In this document: piece by piece, positions 40,001 to 55,000 of the stretch
How the letters are laid out: each line of letters begins with the position of its first letter
Position numbering within the stretch: position 1 is the first letter of the stretch
Notes under the pieces: model-generated
Seen by the model: only the letters and a program-made list of their open reading frames with translations
Database searches by the model: none
Told to the model about the DNA's origin: nothing
Made by a program: the position numbers and the translations under genes
Assembly (NCBI GenBank): GCA_030562195.1
Contig: JAUJPP010000003.1
Location: forward strand, 21,917,398-21,981,397
Origin: Nipponacmea schrenckii
Lineage: Eukaryota > Mollusca > Gastropoda > Lottiidae
Length of the DNA stretch: 64,000 bases
Reading direction: 5' to 3'

Positions 40001-43000
40001 TGGGGTTGATAAGAATAAGCTGAGACTTTAGAAAAATATTCTGGGAACATATTCTCGAAAAGTCTGTTTTTAATTGGTCAATCATTAAAACTGATTGTAA
40101 ATTTAATTTTGTTAACAAATCAGATTTCTTCAAATTCAGATCTTATTTAAGTTATATTTTCGAGAATTAGGCCCCTGGATGTAAGAATACTATTTACCCT
40201 GGTGTGGTGAGATCAACAACAACTAAATCATTTTGCAGCAGAACAACAATAGCATAGGGGTCTTGGAAATCTACAAATCAAATATAGAACTGTTAGTCAA
40301 CAAGTACACAAGAAATTTCTTCATATTTTTTAAATATCTGCTTACACACAATGTTAGACTCGTCATTTATTTGGTCACATATACTCCAATAACATAGAAT
40401 CAATAAGTAATTTAATTTGACTGCTGTATTTCCTCCCTCAACATATCTTTAATAATTAATTTGCATCAACACACTTAACTGCACATTACATTTAGAGAAG
40501 TAGACTATATGCTAAAATATAAGGTTGTTTATAATTCCATAAAGTGTTAAAATTTCACAAAAAGAAGTTTCATATATATAATAGCTATCTGAGGCCAACA
40601 GAAATGTAATAGATAATGGACTATTTGTAATAGAAATTCAGCTTACCATTTGCCCAAGGAGTTTCACAAAGAACAACAAAATCAACAACATTATGTTCCA
40701 TCTCTAATACAGTAGTAGATTTTCCATTCATAACAGTTATACAGGGGGTTCTACCAGCTCTGTCGTATGACATACCACCCGAAAATATTATCAATCCTTC
40801 ACTAAAAATATAGAATGAATGAATGCTTGATATAGTACTGTCTAAATGAATGAATAAAGGAATGAATGTCTTTTGATATATTTGCCTAAATAAATGATTG
40901 GATGAAAAGCCAAAGGCATAATTTGGATAAATGAACGAGTCAATGATTGGTTTAAAGAAAGATATGCTCAATGAAAGCAGATGAATGAATGAAACTTGAG
41001 AATGGAACAAGAATTGAATGACAAATGAAGAGTTTAACTTTGAAGAAACCTCAATTGAACTTCTAAACACAGAACAATTGGTTCCTTGTGAGAACAGACA
41101 ATAAGAGTCTGAGACAATATCAGATGAAAGGCACTACACGTTAACAGATAGTTATATTATACTCCATTCTTCTCTTAAAGAAATGGTAACAAGAGTATTA
41201 AACACAGAATACATACGTTCCATTCCTGATAGATTTCCATTCAACTTTAGATATTGGTTTACAAGGATCTGGTTTACCATCTTTTCCTATTTTACCTAAA
41301 CAGAATGTCAATGAATATTGCAAATCATTATCATGTCTTAGTTTAATATAAGAATAACAGTTCTAATATAGAAACCAAGAATATGTTGATAAATCTATAA
41401 AACATGCTCTATCTGAACTTCAGTGGGAATCAATAACCCTTACACACTGTAGAGTCCTTGGAGAAAAGCCCTTATAGGGAATAATAAAATGGATTGCAGT
41501 TGACTATTAATGCACCTGTTATGAATAATGAGGACAGTTAAACACCATGCTATGTGTAATGAGTCTTTTACATGGACAGTGGCATTAGTCTAATATGAAC
41601 ATTTAGATCTGAAAGCTGAATACATTCCGAAAAAAGGTTTTACATACCATGTGGTAACATAACATTGGTAGCTTTTTGAGGAATTTTACAACTCCATGTA
41701 GTGAGACTGCCATCAGAATGACTACACATAAACTGTTTACCTTCATGATGCCATGCTATAGACCTTAAAGCCTACAAAATAAACATTTATATAAGTCTTG
41801 AAAGATAGAGAAGGGGCCAATTTCAAACAACAAGACTAGTTATAACAAGAGAATATTTAAAATCCTTTCTCCCAGATTTCTAAATAACTTGGTTAGATTT
41901 ATATTGTGAACTTCACAAGGTTAACCAGTTACCCTTCAATCTAGATTTCCAACATCTTTAGCAATTAGCTTCTTTTTATTATCATCACTAATGACATAAA
42001 TATTTAAAATACAAACTGGCACACACAACCACTTTAACATACTTACAAAAAGTTTACTCTCAATGATCTGAAGGTCTAGTGTGACAATATTTTACTTCCT
42101 TTGCTTTCATAGATATTTTAGAAAATCAATCCTCATTTTAAACATAACTCTCATACACAGAGGTGTTTACATTCTAAACAAAATGTCGCCTCAGGAATCA
42201 GATGAGCATTTGCTAATAAGAGAGCTACTGTGAATTCAAAATAAATACCAATGTAATCAAAGTAGTGCTGATAAATATCTACACAGAGATAATATATAAA
42301 CATACCTCTGGGGTAGGATATCGAAACTCAGCAACTTTAGTTTTTAAATCCCATAATACAACAGCACCAGATTCAAATCCAATTAAAAGCTAAAATATCA
42401 AATTATGAATATACAGCCCTGGAGACTAATGGTGTATATCTTAAATACTATTCCATTTAAAACTTGTTTGTATACATGTTAATGTTATAATTCAAAATAT
42501 TTTAGTGTTTATATTTTAAATTACTTTAAACAAGGGTACATTAAAAACATAAAATCAAATTAAAGGATACTTTCTTAAAATAAAGATTTCAGCACAAAAA
42601 AAAAACTGAAATGAAATGTTTCGGCACCCAGTTGGATAAATGAAGATGAACAATGCTATGCCACAAAAGAAATTTTGCAATGACAACATCATTCGCCTCC
42701 TATTTGCAATTTCCAGCTATAGTGAGATCTTCAAGTCTTTAACTTGCACAGCCTATATCACACAGGCCCTAGGAGAGAACCTTTTCCAGGACTGTAACCT
42801 AGACGCTTATTTCTTTACTAAGGTCTAGTTTTGAATCTCTTTTTCTTAATTTCCATACCAAACAAGATAATATATAGAGCTTCAAATACTGCAGGGAATA
42901 ACTTATAACTTACTTTGCCTGGGTCTACAGGATTATCACTAAGGTGAACAACAGGACCAGGATGGGTTTTACGTGACCTGAAACATACAGTGACATCAAT

Positions 43001-46000
43001 GATACCTGCCATACATCAAAATGTTGCTGTTATCCATGGATATGAGTTGTTTTTGAGGATAACAGAATTCCCATTTTTTATGGTAAGACAATATAATGCA
43101 ACGGAGAATCAATTCTAGCTCTCAAGATCATTTTCTCAGAACCTACTTGGCGTACCAGACTATTCCTTAAATCAGTCCATATGTAAATTCCACTGGGCAT
43201 CTGGAACTCGCTGACAATTAAACCTAAACTATCCAAAAGTTTGGAATCCTTTTAGAAAAATCTTAAAACATGTTTGTTTAGTGGTAATTATGGAAAAACA
43301 TGAGATACTTTCAACTTTGGCAGGGCACTAGGAACTTGTATTTGTGTGGTTTAGAGATTCAGATGTAATGTAATGAAGTGTCACTAATAGTAATATAAAT
43401 ATACTCCTTACCCACACAGAGATAGCAATAATGCAAATCATAATTTGATGGACACATATTATATAAAATATCCCTTAAATTTACCTCTAAAGCAAAAGGC
43501 GTGATATACTACATATACTATATGTAGACTACAGACCAATTGAAAGAAAATTTCTTTAGCAATTATATTAATTAGAGACTATGTTAATTGATTAATTAAT
43601 CAAGAGAAATCAGGTGATTTAACTGCCTACTCAGCGTCAATATATAATTCATCACCTTTAATCATGTAAAGTTTGCAGCCACATAACTCCTGTTGAAAGA
43701 GCACTGGGTACAAAATAAATAATAAGGTAGTTTAGTAGATTTTCTCCACTGAAGATATGCTAAATTTTAAGGCTTCTATAGAAGTCTAAAGATCTTGTCA
43801 AACAGTTCAATCTGATCAAAAACTAAATTTCCTAAAACTGTTTATTGTTTACTAGGCAATGTGTTTTCTCGAGAATTAGTGATAGATGTGTTAAATTTCT
43901 TGTTCCAGACATCTCATATGTTTTAATAATAGAATTCACAAAAGGTACAAAAGCATAAATTGAAAATTTTCCACAAATTTTGAAAATGAATTAGGATTTC
44001 TGGATTTAATCAAATTAAAGTTTATAATGCTTACCAAAAATTTATGTACTGGTACAAGCAAGTGAAATTCAGGGTATGATAAGTACCCCTCCTTGAACAC
44101 AGAAATAGAAGATTATTACTTACAATTCAATAGCCTTGTTCCAGTTAATAACATAACCAGAAAGTATGAAAGACTCTATATTAACCAGATGAACATTGCC
44201 ACGTTCTGTTCCTATATAAAACCATTTACTTTGAAATGGTAGGTGACAATATGTGATTCTGAAATACACAAATTAAAAAATCTTATTATTGCATTGAATA
44301 GATATATCTTATGAGAGAATATTTGTCTGGACTGCATATGATTATAGGATCGCTATCTGAAAAAAATAATCTGTTTAATATTGAAGTCATCATCATCAAG
44401 AATATCATACATTATTATATGTATTGATATCTGACTAATAAAGTATGTACATGGCTATTTGTGGGCATTAAATATTTAAGTAGACGGCAAACACCATCTG
44501 AGCAGACTCTCCTAAGCATTGAGTGTGAAATTAGAAATCATTTGTTTCTATGAGAAGGTTTCAACTGACTTGGTCTAGACCTTAATGGTCAAACAGATGT
44601 CAATACAACCAGCTACTACTAGATTCTCTATATAGCTATATAGAGAAAAAATACCACTGACCCTATCTCAGAATAAAAGGGTGTATTATAATATGTTCTG
44701 CACATAGGCAAGTTTTCTGGAACATTGTCTGAAGTGAAAGAAGCTAGAGAGATGAAGCAGAATTTCAAAATCAAAATATTGGTACTGAGGAACAATCACA
44801 GACAGTCTCTATGTTTAATTAATTGCAATAAAATGGAGCATTATATATTCCTTGTCTTAACCTTATTAGGTTGGGTTATTTCAAATAGAAATGACAATCT
44901 AAGTCTGAACCATTGGCACCAAATATACTATATATATATATATATATAGTCCCATTGATTTCAACTGTTTTTTACATTCTAACACTGGTTTGATTATTCT
45001 GTAGGGAATTTCAGATTCAGACCACAGCTGGGTTCTGTCTGTTTGACCCATAATGACCTCTCATCATCATCATTCAACTTATTAGAACTTGCTGAATAAC
45101 AGGAAACACTGATCCTTCACCAAAAATGGTATTTTTGTATTATTAGTTTGGTGCTGGTGTCATCTTAAAAATGCCCTAGAAGTAGGCAATACAACAGCAA
45201 GTACCATTATATTATGGGTAAAAGTACTTTGTCTTAGAAATACAGCAATAATTATCCCCAATTTAAACTTTACACAAGGTAAGTTCCAGACACAATGCCA
45301 ACACTATTCTCTTTGTATTTTCTATCATTTTGATAATCCCACATAATACACTGCATCAAACTACAAATCTTTTTTAATTTGCACTGTAACAATAGATATC
45401 AAACTGATGCGATTTATCAATTTATATATATCTTAATTAATCTTCTTCAGATTAAATAAAGATTGATCACTGTGCTAGCAATACAAATATATTTCCCGTT
45501 TGAAGGTATCAGTTAATAATACATTATAACACCAATTTCAATCTTGCAGTACAAAATTTGAAAGAAGTGGAAAAATAACTTTAAAATTTGTTTTAAAAGA
45601 GACAAAAGAGTTTTAATTGATTAGTAACCACATGCATTATTTGTTTTTCAAAAGTGAGTGGGAGGATATTCTAATAATCTATAGATTTAAACTTAACAGG
45701 GAGTAATATTTCAAAAGGTGCAAATTAGCTGGCAGAATTGTTACTGAAGCTTAGTAATAAAGCTACATCATATCTCATTGAAAAGGCTACCACACAACTT
45801 GGATGTCCTCAACTTGCAAGCTACACGAACTGGATTACAAAAGTATCTGAGAAGATTCAATAAGAATCCAGCTCTGTTGCTACTATGTTTACAAGTTAAT
45901 GTCTAGCTCACGGAGTCAGAAAACAACTGTTTTCAAGAATTAATAGATTTCAGTCTTCAAAAGACGACTTTCCTTTCATTCTATCAAATAAAAACTAGGG

Positions 46001-49000
46001 ATCTTTTTGATATTGGTTCCCGTGTCAGATCTAAACAACTTCACAGTGGGTTCAAGTTGTTTTATTTGATAATGTGGTGATATAGTTTATAATAGGAAAA
46101 ATGTCTCGCCCGTAAATCCAATTCAATTCTACCTAATAAAAAGTGGGATTATGAATTCTAAACTAAAAACCCAAGTCTAAATTTCAATACCAATTGACCA
46201 TTTACTTCTGTCTGTCTGTATTTTATATTGGTAATTCCAGATCAGATATAAGGTCACTTTTGTATGAGAGCATCTTTTTATTGTCACAAGAGGACTAGAT
46301 GTTTATGACTTGTAGACGCCATCATTTAGATGTATTTGATTTGATTTAGGGAATAATAGAAAGTCATTCGAACAAATCACAGTCATTCAATATATTTTAT
46401 TGGGAATCTTCTTCTGCTCCAATTCTTTTAATTACATATCATAGAGAAATCAGATTTCTCGATTCATTGCCATACAGGGTCTTCTGCGCTCTTATATGCA
46501 CAGACAGTTCTATAGCTTCTAAATAGAGATCATAGTGTCTATTATATCAAGGTTTTCATAATAAGAGTAGTTATGATGGAATTGCCAATCTAAACAACCT
46601 GCATAAAATCCAGAATCGGAAAATTATAAAATTACTACAGTTGCAGTGATATAAATATCTTATGCAAACATTTTAATTCTTCTAAAGCCATGGCAAGGTG
46701 TCAAAACAAAATATAGTCAATAAGAGTGTAGAGTTGCAGTTAGAGTGTTTATCTTAAGGGGAATTACACAGATAATAATAAATTACTTTTCTATTGATAT
46801 TTGTCTGAAAATTACTCTACCAAAAATGAGGGCCAAACAGCCTTGGAAGTTTGCTTTATGTTGCTCATTTACTGAGGCTCAAGTTCATTAGATGTACCTC
46901 CATTAATAATGTTGTCAAAGTGGGTTTTTTTCAAATTCAATTACCATAGACCTTGCAATAAACTAGTCGAGTTACATTAAAACTCAGTCATTTTCATGTC
47001 ATGCATTTTAACTATTAGTTTATTGAATTTCTACTCATTACCATATATAATACTCTTCACAATTACCTGTTGGTGTGTTAGTTACAGCTTTATCAATAAT
47101 GAGCTTTGGATTATAAGATGTTTCAATCTAGTGCTTTCAAAACAACACAAACATTTTATGATTGTACACATAAAGTTTCTACTATCAGAAAAAGAATATT
47201 GACCTAATGAAGATGCAGTGCTGTGGATTTATTTTTTCCTAATCAGATATTTAACCGATGTTTTGGTGGGGTGACAAGACTATTCTACACTACTATCCAA
47301 CTACTATCCAACTATAAACTGTATTCCAATTCCATGAATGTGTGATAATAATTATCAAAATAACAAAACAATTGGATCATCAAATATCTCATTTAATAAT
47401 TTTTATCCATTGTTACAAATTCTGATATTTTGATAACTTTTCAACAAACAGAGTACTTCCAGTTTAATCATGTTTTATTCTACTGAGTTTAGCACTCACA
47501 GAAAATCTTCCTTGTATTAGTACTGACTTAAGCCCAATGCACGTGACAGAGTTTGGTCTGTGAAATATTGTTTTATGACAAAAAACATTTAACATTATTT
47601 TTGTATCAAGAAACATTTCATTTGTTGGAAATTTTAACTTATTTGAAGTAAGAACAAAAGCTTCATCAAAAGTTTTTTTTAGAGTCTGTTGTGTCTGTGG
47701 AATAAAAATATCTTTATAAAATATTTTCCATCTTAAATCATACATAACAAATCTTGTCACATGAAATAAAATGATATCTAACCTAATGGTCATGTGGAGC
47801 AGCTTATATGACCTTAAACAAATGTTTTTTTTATTTTGAAAAACAATTGTCGTCTGCACCTAGCTTTATTCTAATAAACTTGGACAACAAACATGTGGGC
47901 ATTGTTTCTCTCTCTTGCATACAGTCAATTTAAATGCAATTTCACGGTCAAGTAATTCAAAGACATCACATATTCCACATTAGTCAACAAGACTAATCAT
48001 TGTCATGAGACTTTGGTTCATAGTCATACATGTAATTTTTTTTACATGCTCTTATGTTTATCTCATTATATAAGTATGACAATTCATGGATTTAATATGA
48101 TTTCAAATTCTATATATAGTTTGTTTCCACTTGAATCAAATAAAGGGGCTTTCCACATTGTAAATGACTTTGTTCATATCCTTAATCTAAACTAAATCAT
48201 ATTCTAAAATCCATTATAGAAATACCAATATGTTGTATTGAAATAAATCAATGGCCTCCCAGACAGAAAATTAAAAGGCACCCAGACCTACACAACAAGT
48301 AGGAGGCACACAAGTTACAGTATATTACACTATTCCACCCATATGAGAATAAAGCATTCTAAATTCTATTGGTTTATATATAATTAGCAGTGTTGGGAAT
48401 GTAATGGCACAAAATGCTTGGTTGTAGTGGTATTACCATACCTACAGACATTTAAATTAATATTGGAAAAGTGCAAATATATGTTATCAGTGTCCATAAT
48501 ATAGAAAAACTCTTTACAATCCCTTTAAATTCAAGAAACCCCAGCGCTTCAAGAATCAACTCTTATTATTGCAATGAATAGAAAAGCTAATGGAAATGTT
48601 ATAAAATATGAAAGAATCCTCTCTTTAAACACAATAACTTGGAGATGTTTATTGACATCAAAGGAGGGGGAATATGAGTGATATGAGTGATATGAGAAAT
48701 ATGACTCAATAAATCTTCCCTACATCATTTAGTCATTCACAATATTATCTTTAAAGATGGGTTCCCCAGAAAAAACAATGATACAACGAAATAATATTGA
48801 TTGAAAATATTATCCTTAAAGTGACCACTCCACAGAGTAATATCAGTTAATAGATTATCCAGTAAAATCACATTTGGGATAAAGTTAAACTTGTTAAATG
48901 TTATTAAATAGAACTTTCCTTGGAAATAATTTTATAAAACATTTTATTTTATGTGATCAATTTATAAATCACTGGGGGCCTTATTCTTGAAAACTGGAGA

Positions 49001-52000
49001 AGATTTTAGTGTTCCATTCATCCGATTGGTCAATCACTGAAATTAATTTAAATATTTTATTATCCAATCACATTACTATATTCCTAATCTGGAATTTATC
49101 TTAAAGTTTCAGAGAATAAGGCCCCAGTAATTGATTATCATTTATTGATGAATCAAAACACTTTAGTTTTATCAATAAAAAATATCGTATATTCAGTAAT
49201 CTCCCATATATATCACTAGAAGTTAAAAATATATCCTATTTCATATTCGATCAAAATACCATACCTTTAAATAACATGTCAACTTCATAATTTGATGTCA
49301 AATTAGAGATGAATCATTGTCAGTGTTTTATTTCTAAATCAAACTTTAATCTTCCTTTAACAATACTTACCCTTTCCTTGCATCTATACTAACAAATACC
49401 ATACAGGCCTAACAATGATACAGCAATTTCATTTTCATAGAAATTGCTTTTAAATTTTCTGAATTAAGTAACTTTAACAGATGATAAATTAATGCCTTTT
49501 AAGTTTAATTATCTTTATGTCAATAAATTTTTATGCATTTTAAAAAGCTATTTTTCTTCAATCAATATATCATTTCTAATAACTAATTAAAAATAAACAT
49601 TTAAAATAAATACAGACAGGTTTGCCATCCTGAAGTGCACGTTTTTAAATAAATTATTAGAGCCTGTATATCCATGTGTCCAGAATTATCTATTGCGTTG
49701 GGAAAGTTAAAAAACAACTACTTCCTTTTAGGGACTCTGCCATACAGAAATAACATCTATAAAAATAAGAGAAAGTACTAATATATTAGGGCATTAAGTT
49801 CTGAAGACTACCTACATAATATTCAATACCCAGCAAACACCCAAATACAGCAAACCATGGCCTCAAGTAAGCTTTTCCAGCAATATATCTTAACACTTGA
49901 TTACCTTAATAAAATAATAATTACACATATTTGTTGTCTCATTTGGATGTCATTATTTATTCATTTCTTCAAAATCATTCAATGTTAAACAGATCAATAA
50001 TTTAAAGAGACATTGTGGTCTAATTATTGTATACCACTGATATAGTTGTGAGTCCAGGCTAGGATTCTTTACAATAATACCAATTAATCTTCAATTGAAA
50101 AATTTGAATTGCACAAAATCAAAATTGAACATTAAATCAGACATTTTCACTGTTTTTTCTCTTGTTGAAAATATGAAGTGGCGAAATATTTTAGGCTTAT
50201 ATAACATTTTTAAGATTTTAGACAGACTCTTTTTTTATCTTTCAATAACAAATTATAATGGACTTAAAGAGTCTGGATTGAGAAGATAACTTGGCTCTGT
50301 TATATTGATTGAATAGAAAGGATCAATTTGATAGATTATATTTTGCCTATTCAAAGCCGTTTTCTGAGATAACATCCCTTGAATAGTTATTGAAACTTGT
50401 TTCTTTACCGAATGTATTTAAAGTTGACTACTATGACTTATTAATTACCTATTTGTTGTCACATTTGGTTACTATTATTTATACATTGATAATATTTCTG
50501 TTAAACTTGAGCAGATAAATTTAATACTGCATGATTTTAGATCTGAATAATTATCATAAAATTATTTCAGACATTGTTAGAATATTAAGCCTTACACAGA
50601 CAACGAACATTTTAGACGAACAATCGTAAAAATCATGTTTTTGATCATTTTGATCACTCACTGTGGATTCTAGAAACACAAACAAAATTGTTTGTGAGAA
50701 ATGTTCATAATATCAAACAGGTTTGATTTGATGAACATGTTCACCTCCCAAACAATTTTTGTTCGTTGTCTGCGTAATGACACACATTTTCAGAGAACAT
50801 TCAGCGACGAAACACCAATCAGCGATCAGATGCAGATCACATGACAATCAAACTGGAGACATATATTGATACCACCAACATAAAATTTTGGACTGCTGAG
50901 ACAAACTTTGATTGACATGTGGTCCAAATTTGCTTGTTTATTTATGACTTTAACACCAGACTTTTCTATACTAGACAGCGCCATTTTGAGGTCATGTGAC
51001 TTTGGTGACGTTTAAGCTAAAATGGTTGACAGAAATGTTCGTCTGTGTAAGGCTCCAGACTGTTTCAAATAGGATCTAAAAGATTTTGAGTACAAAATAC
51101 CTTAGTCCCTCATCTTTAGAGACAGTTATTTTTTCATATTTCAGAATATTTTAGCCTTTTTGCAAATATTACCTAAAAGGATTTCTTATCTTAAAGACTA
51201 TACAAAGGAAGAATTGCCCTGTCTTTTACACGTAATTAAAGTATGTAACTAGAATTGCTTACAATTATGAACGTATTTCGAGAGCCTTAAAATATTATCT
51301 AGGCTAAATTTGCAATGACCTACATCTAGACAATATATTGAATATCATTTGACCTAGTTTTCAAACTTATAAAATAATTAGGTCATACCTTCCGTAACGG
51401 TTAAAAATGGCGAAAATATGAAAATTATCAATTTTTGCTGTATTTAAGTACACTTATCTCTGTGAATTTTTTAAGTAAGCCAAATAAAAAAATACCTACT
51501 CGTAGACAATATATTGAATATTATTTGACTTAATTTTCAAGGTCATAGATTAAGTGGGTCACACCTTCCGTAGCCGTTAAAGTGACCTAATTTTGAAAAA
51601 ATCGAAATTTGAATAATTCGAAAAAAAATACGAAATTTAAAAATCGATCTCCAAGAAAAGGTAGATAATGATCCAATGTATCTATGTGTTAAATTTCATC
51701 GAAATCGGTCTATCAATAGTGTCTGAATTTCGGATTTAAGAATATTAAAAAAATTCAAAATGGCGGCCGATATGGCAGCTTGACCTAATTATTTAGGTCA
51801 AATCAATTACTATTGACAAGTTATTTATAAAACAGTTTTCACTTTTCACCTAGCAGTTTTAGACCGGAAGTTACGTAATTTCGTCATTTGAGGCTGAACC
51901 GGAAGTGGAATTTTTTTTTTTCACATTTTTTCAAAAATTATAATCATATCGCCTATCAACTGGTAAAGTTTCAAAATTTTACCATTTATATTAAACGAGA

Positions 52001-55000
52001 AATCACGGTCTGAAATTTTTGCCGATGACCCATGAATATTGAATTGCAAATCGTGGGTATAATATTTAACTTAATTGCATAAAACATATAATTGTTAGTC
52101 GACAAATACATTGAAGTTTTCAAATCTGAAAATTCGGTCAAAATCGAAGTGAAAATAAACTTGCTAAAGCAAAAAAACCTCAACTTCCGGTTCTCACTTC
52201 CAGTCAGAGATAGAACTTCCGGTTTTGTTTTATTTGATAAAAGAAATCATTCTAAGATCAACTGTAGATTTAGAATTTCTGTACCTTTTACCAGTTTGTC
52301 TGCAAACTCATCAAAGAATCGCAAAAAAAATAAAATAAAATAATCCGAACGATTACCCCCTACGTTTTCCAAAGTCGAAATGTAATAAGTTGAATAACTA
52401 ATTGTATATATCAAACTAAAAGCTAAGAGTTTATCTTTGTATAAAATTTCCAAGGAACATCATATTGAAAATATTAGTGGAACCCATTTAACTACAAGCT
52501 ATCGAGTGTAAAATTTGGTATTCATTTACATCATGATTGATCCACTAATAGATCAAAATAACTCAAAAAATCAGTATGATGGTTTCCTTCTAACAGATTG
52601 ATTTTGATAACATAGTTCAATAACAGATTATATTCCGTCTATCTACAAATATATCTTAAGCATTTCACAAATCATTAAGATCAGAATTCGTTAATTATCA
52701 GATAAATTGACAGATGAACAAAATAAAAATTGCTAAATCATACTTTGAAGATATTAGTCGGCCACCAGCATATTTTAATCTGAAGAATTTTATCGTTAGT
52801 AATTTGCCGTCAAAATTTGGAAAATGCCTTACGGTGTTGTGTTTTTATGTTGATAAAGAAATCCATTGCTAATATCAACTGTAAAGATTTAGTAGATTTC
52901 TGTACCTTTTACCAGTTTGTTAGCAAACATCTTCAAAGAATCGCAAAATTAGAAATTATATAAAGACTATATCAAGGAACGATTCTCTGTATTTTACACC
53001 AAAGTTGAAATATGTAATAAGTTGAATAACTAATTGTATATATGCAATATCTAAAAGCTAAGAGTTTATCTTTGAAAATATAAAATTTTCTAAGTGAACA
53101 TCAACAATATTAAAAATATTAGTGGAAACCTAGCTTTAACTGGACAAGCTGATCGAGTGTCACAAGCTTTTAAAGGTATTCATTCACATCATAGATTGAT
53201 GCCACTCAATAGCTATTCACAATATAATCTCATACCAACAATCAGTATGATGTGCTTTCCTCTGCTAACAAATTGATTTGTGCACTCACACATAGTGATC
53301 AATAACTAGGGTATTATCATTCCAGTCTTCTACAAATATACTCTTTAAAGTCATTTTCACACTCAATTCTTAGTTAAGACTCAGAATTCAGTTATATTTT
53401 ATCAGACTAAATTGGCAGATGAAGCAAAATAGCATTTAAATTCCTATAATCATACATTTGCAAAGATTTATTAGTCGGCAAGACACCAGCATCATTTTAA
53501 ATACTGGTTAAGAATTTATATCGTTAGTAATATTGCCTCATTAAAAAATTTGGAAATATTGCCTTATCGTGATGTGTGGTAGTTATCAATATTAATGGTT
53601 GATATCGTAATATCCACTTGAACCAATATCACCCAGCTCTACAAAGATTTATAGCAAAGAAGCATTTTTATTCCAGTTTTAAACAAATTAACTATATATA
53701 ATTTTGATTCATTGTCACACTTAATTTATTAGAAAACAGAAATTTAGTTATATTTTATCAGAATAAGTTGACTGTTTGCTTGTAGTTTGGTTGTATTTAA
53801 AGTAACACACTTTCTAAAGTAATGACATTCTGGCTCTCAAAAGTATAGTGAAGGCCATAGAAATGGTATTCTGGTACTGATATACTTTTGAACATTATTA
53901 TCATGTAGTTGAACATCATTATCATGTAGTTGAACATTATCATCATGTAGTTGAACATTATTATCATGTAGTTGAAACATTATCATGTACTTGAACATTA
54001 TTATCAAGTACCTGTAGTTGAAACATTATCATGTACTTGAACATTATTATCATGTACCTGTAGTTGAACATTATTATCATTTAGTTGATCATTATTATCA
54101 TGTAGTTGAACATTATTATCATGAAGTTGAACATTATTATCATGTAGTTGAAACATTATTATCATGTAGTTGAACATTATTTACATGCTGTCCATCTGTA
54201 ATGCAGTAATTTGGTTGTTCTTTCTTAATACAAGTGCTAATATTTTATATCATAATAAGAGTTGTTCTAACTTTACAAAGATGTTGAATTAGATGAAATG
54301 GTAGGTAGTTATTTTGTAGTTGGTAAATGAGAAAATAGAATTTTATAATGAAATACACACATTCTTGCATAAATATAGCTGAAAACTGGGTGGAAAGTCA
54401 AGATATATTCACACAAATATATATGGGATAAATAAAATGAAGTCAAGGATCAAATGCAAAACCTTGAATATATATTCGTCACAAACACTCAAAGAAGAAC
54501 AGGGAAAAATGTATCACATAGTCGAGTGATATTTGTAGGATCAGATTGTATCTTATTACAAGTAAGAAAGGTTAACTGTCAAGAATGTCAGATCTCTCCA
54601 TGCATCAACAGTTTTTGACAGTTCTATTATTTACTTCTTCACTATATTTACAGTTCCTTAATTCACAATGTCAAGAGTAATTCCACTGCCCATTTCCTCC
54701 TCTCTGAGTTTCTGGTGAATTTTGTCTGTTATAACATCAAATATTTATCATTTTTACAGAAATAAGCAATTTACCAAACAAAATGAAAGCTAAATATATA
54801 GAATGTTGGCTAAATATAACCATTATTTCTCTGGCATCATGTGGAATTACTTATACCATATAAAAACTTTTAATATATACTCCTATATGGAACTATGAAC
54901 AAGGTATGCCATGGGGTGACATATTGAATGGGGATACGAGGCGAGATATGGCAAGATATGGCCCGAATAGAAAGTTCTCAATTCATTTCTTAGTAAACCT

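Noticed and set aside
40802..41070. Upstream extension of the frame containing tomosyn exon 10
   Set aside because: Only 40647-40801 is exon. The extension is a translation of the degenerate GAAT repeat before a clear acceptor.
47464..47859. 131-codon open frame on the minus strand in the large tomosyn intron
   Set aside because: No recognisable domain, no splice context that fits tomosyn phases, and a composition like the surrounding AT-rich intron. Treated as chance.
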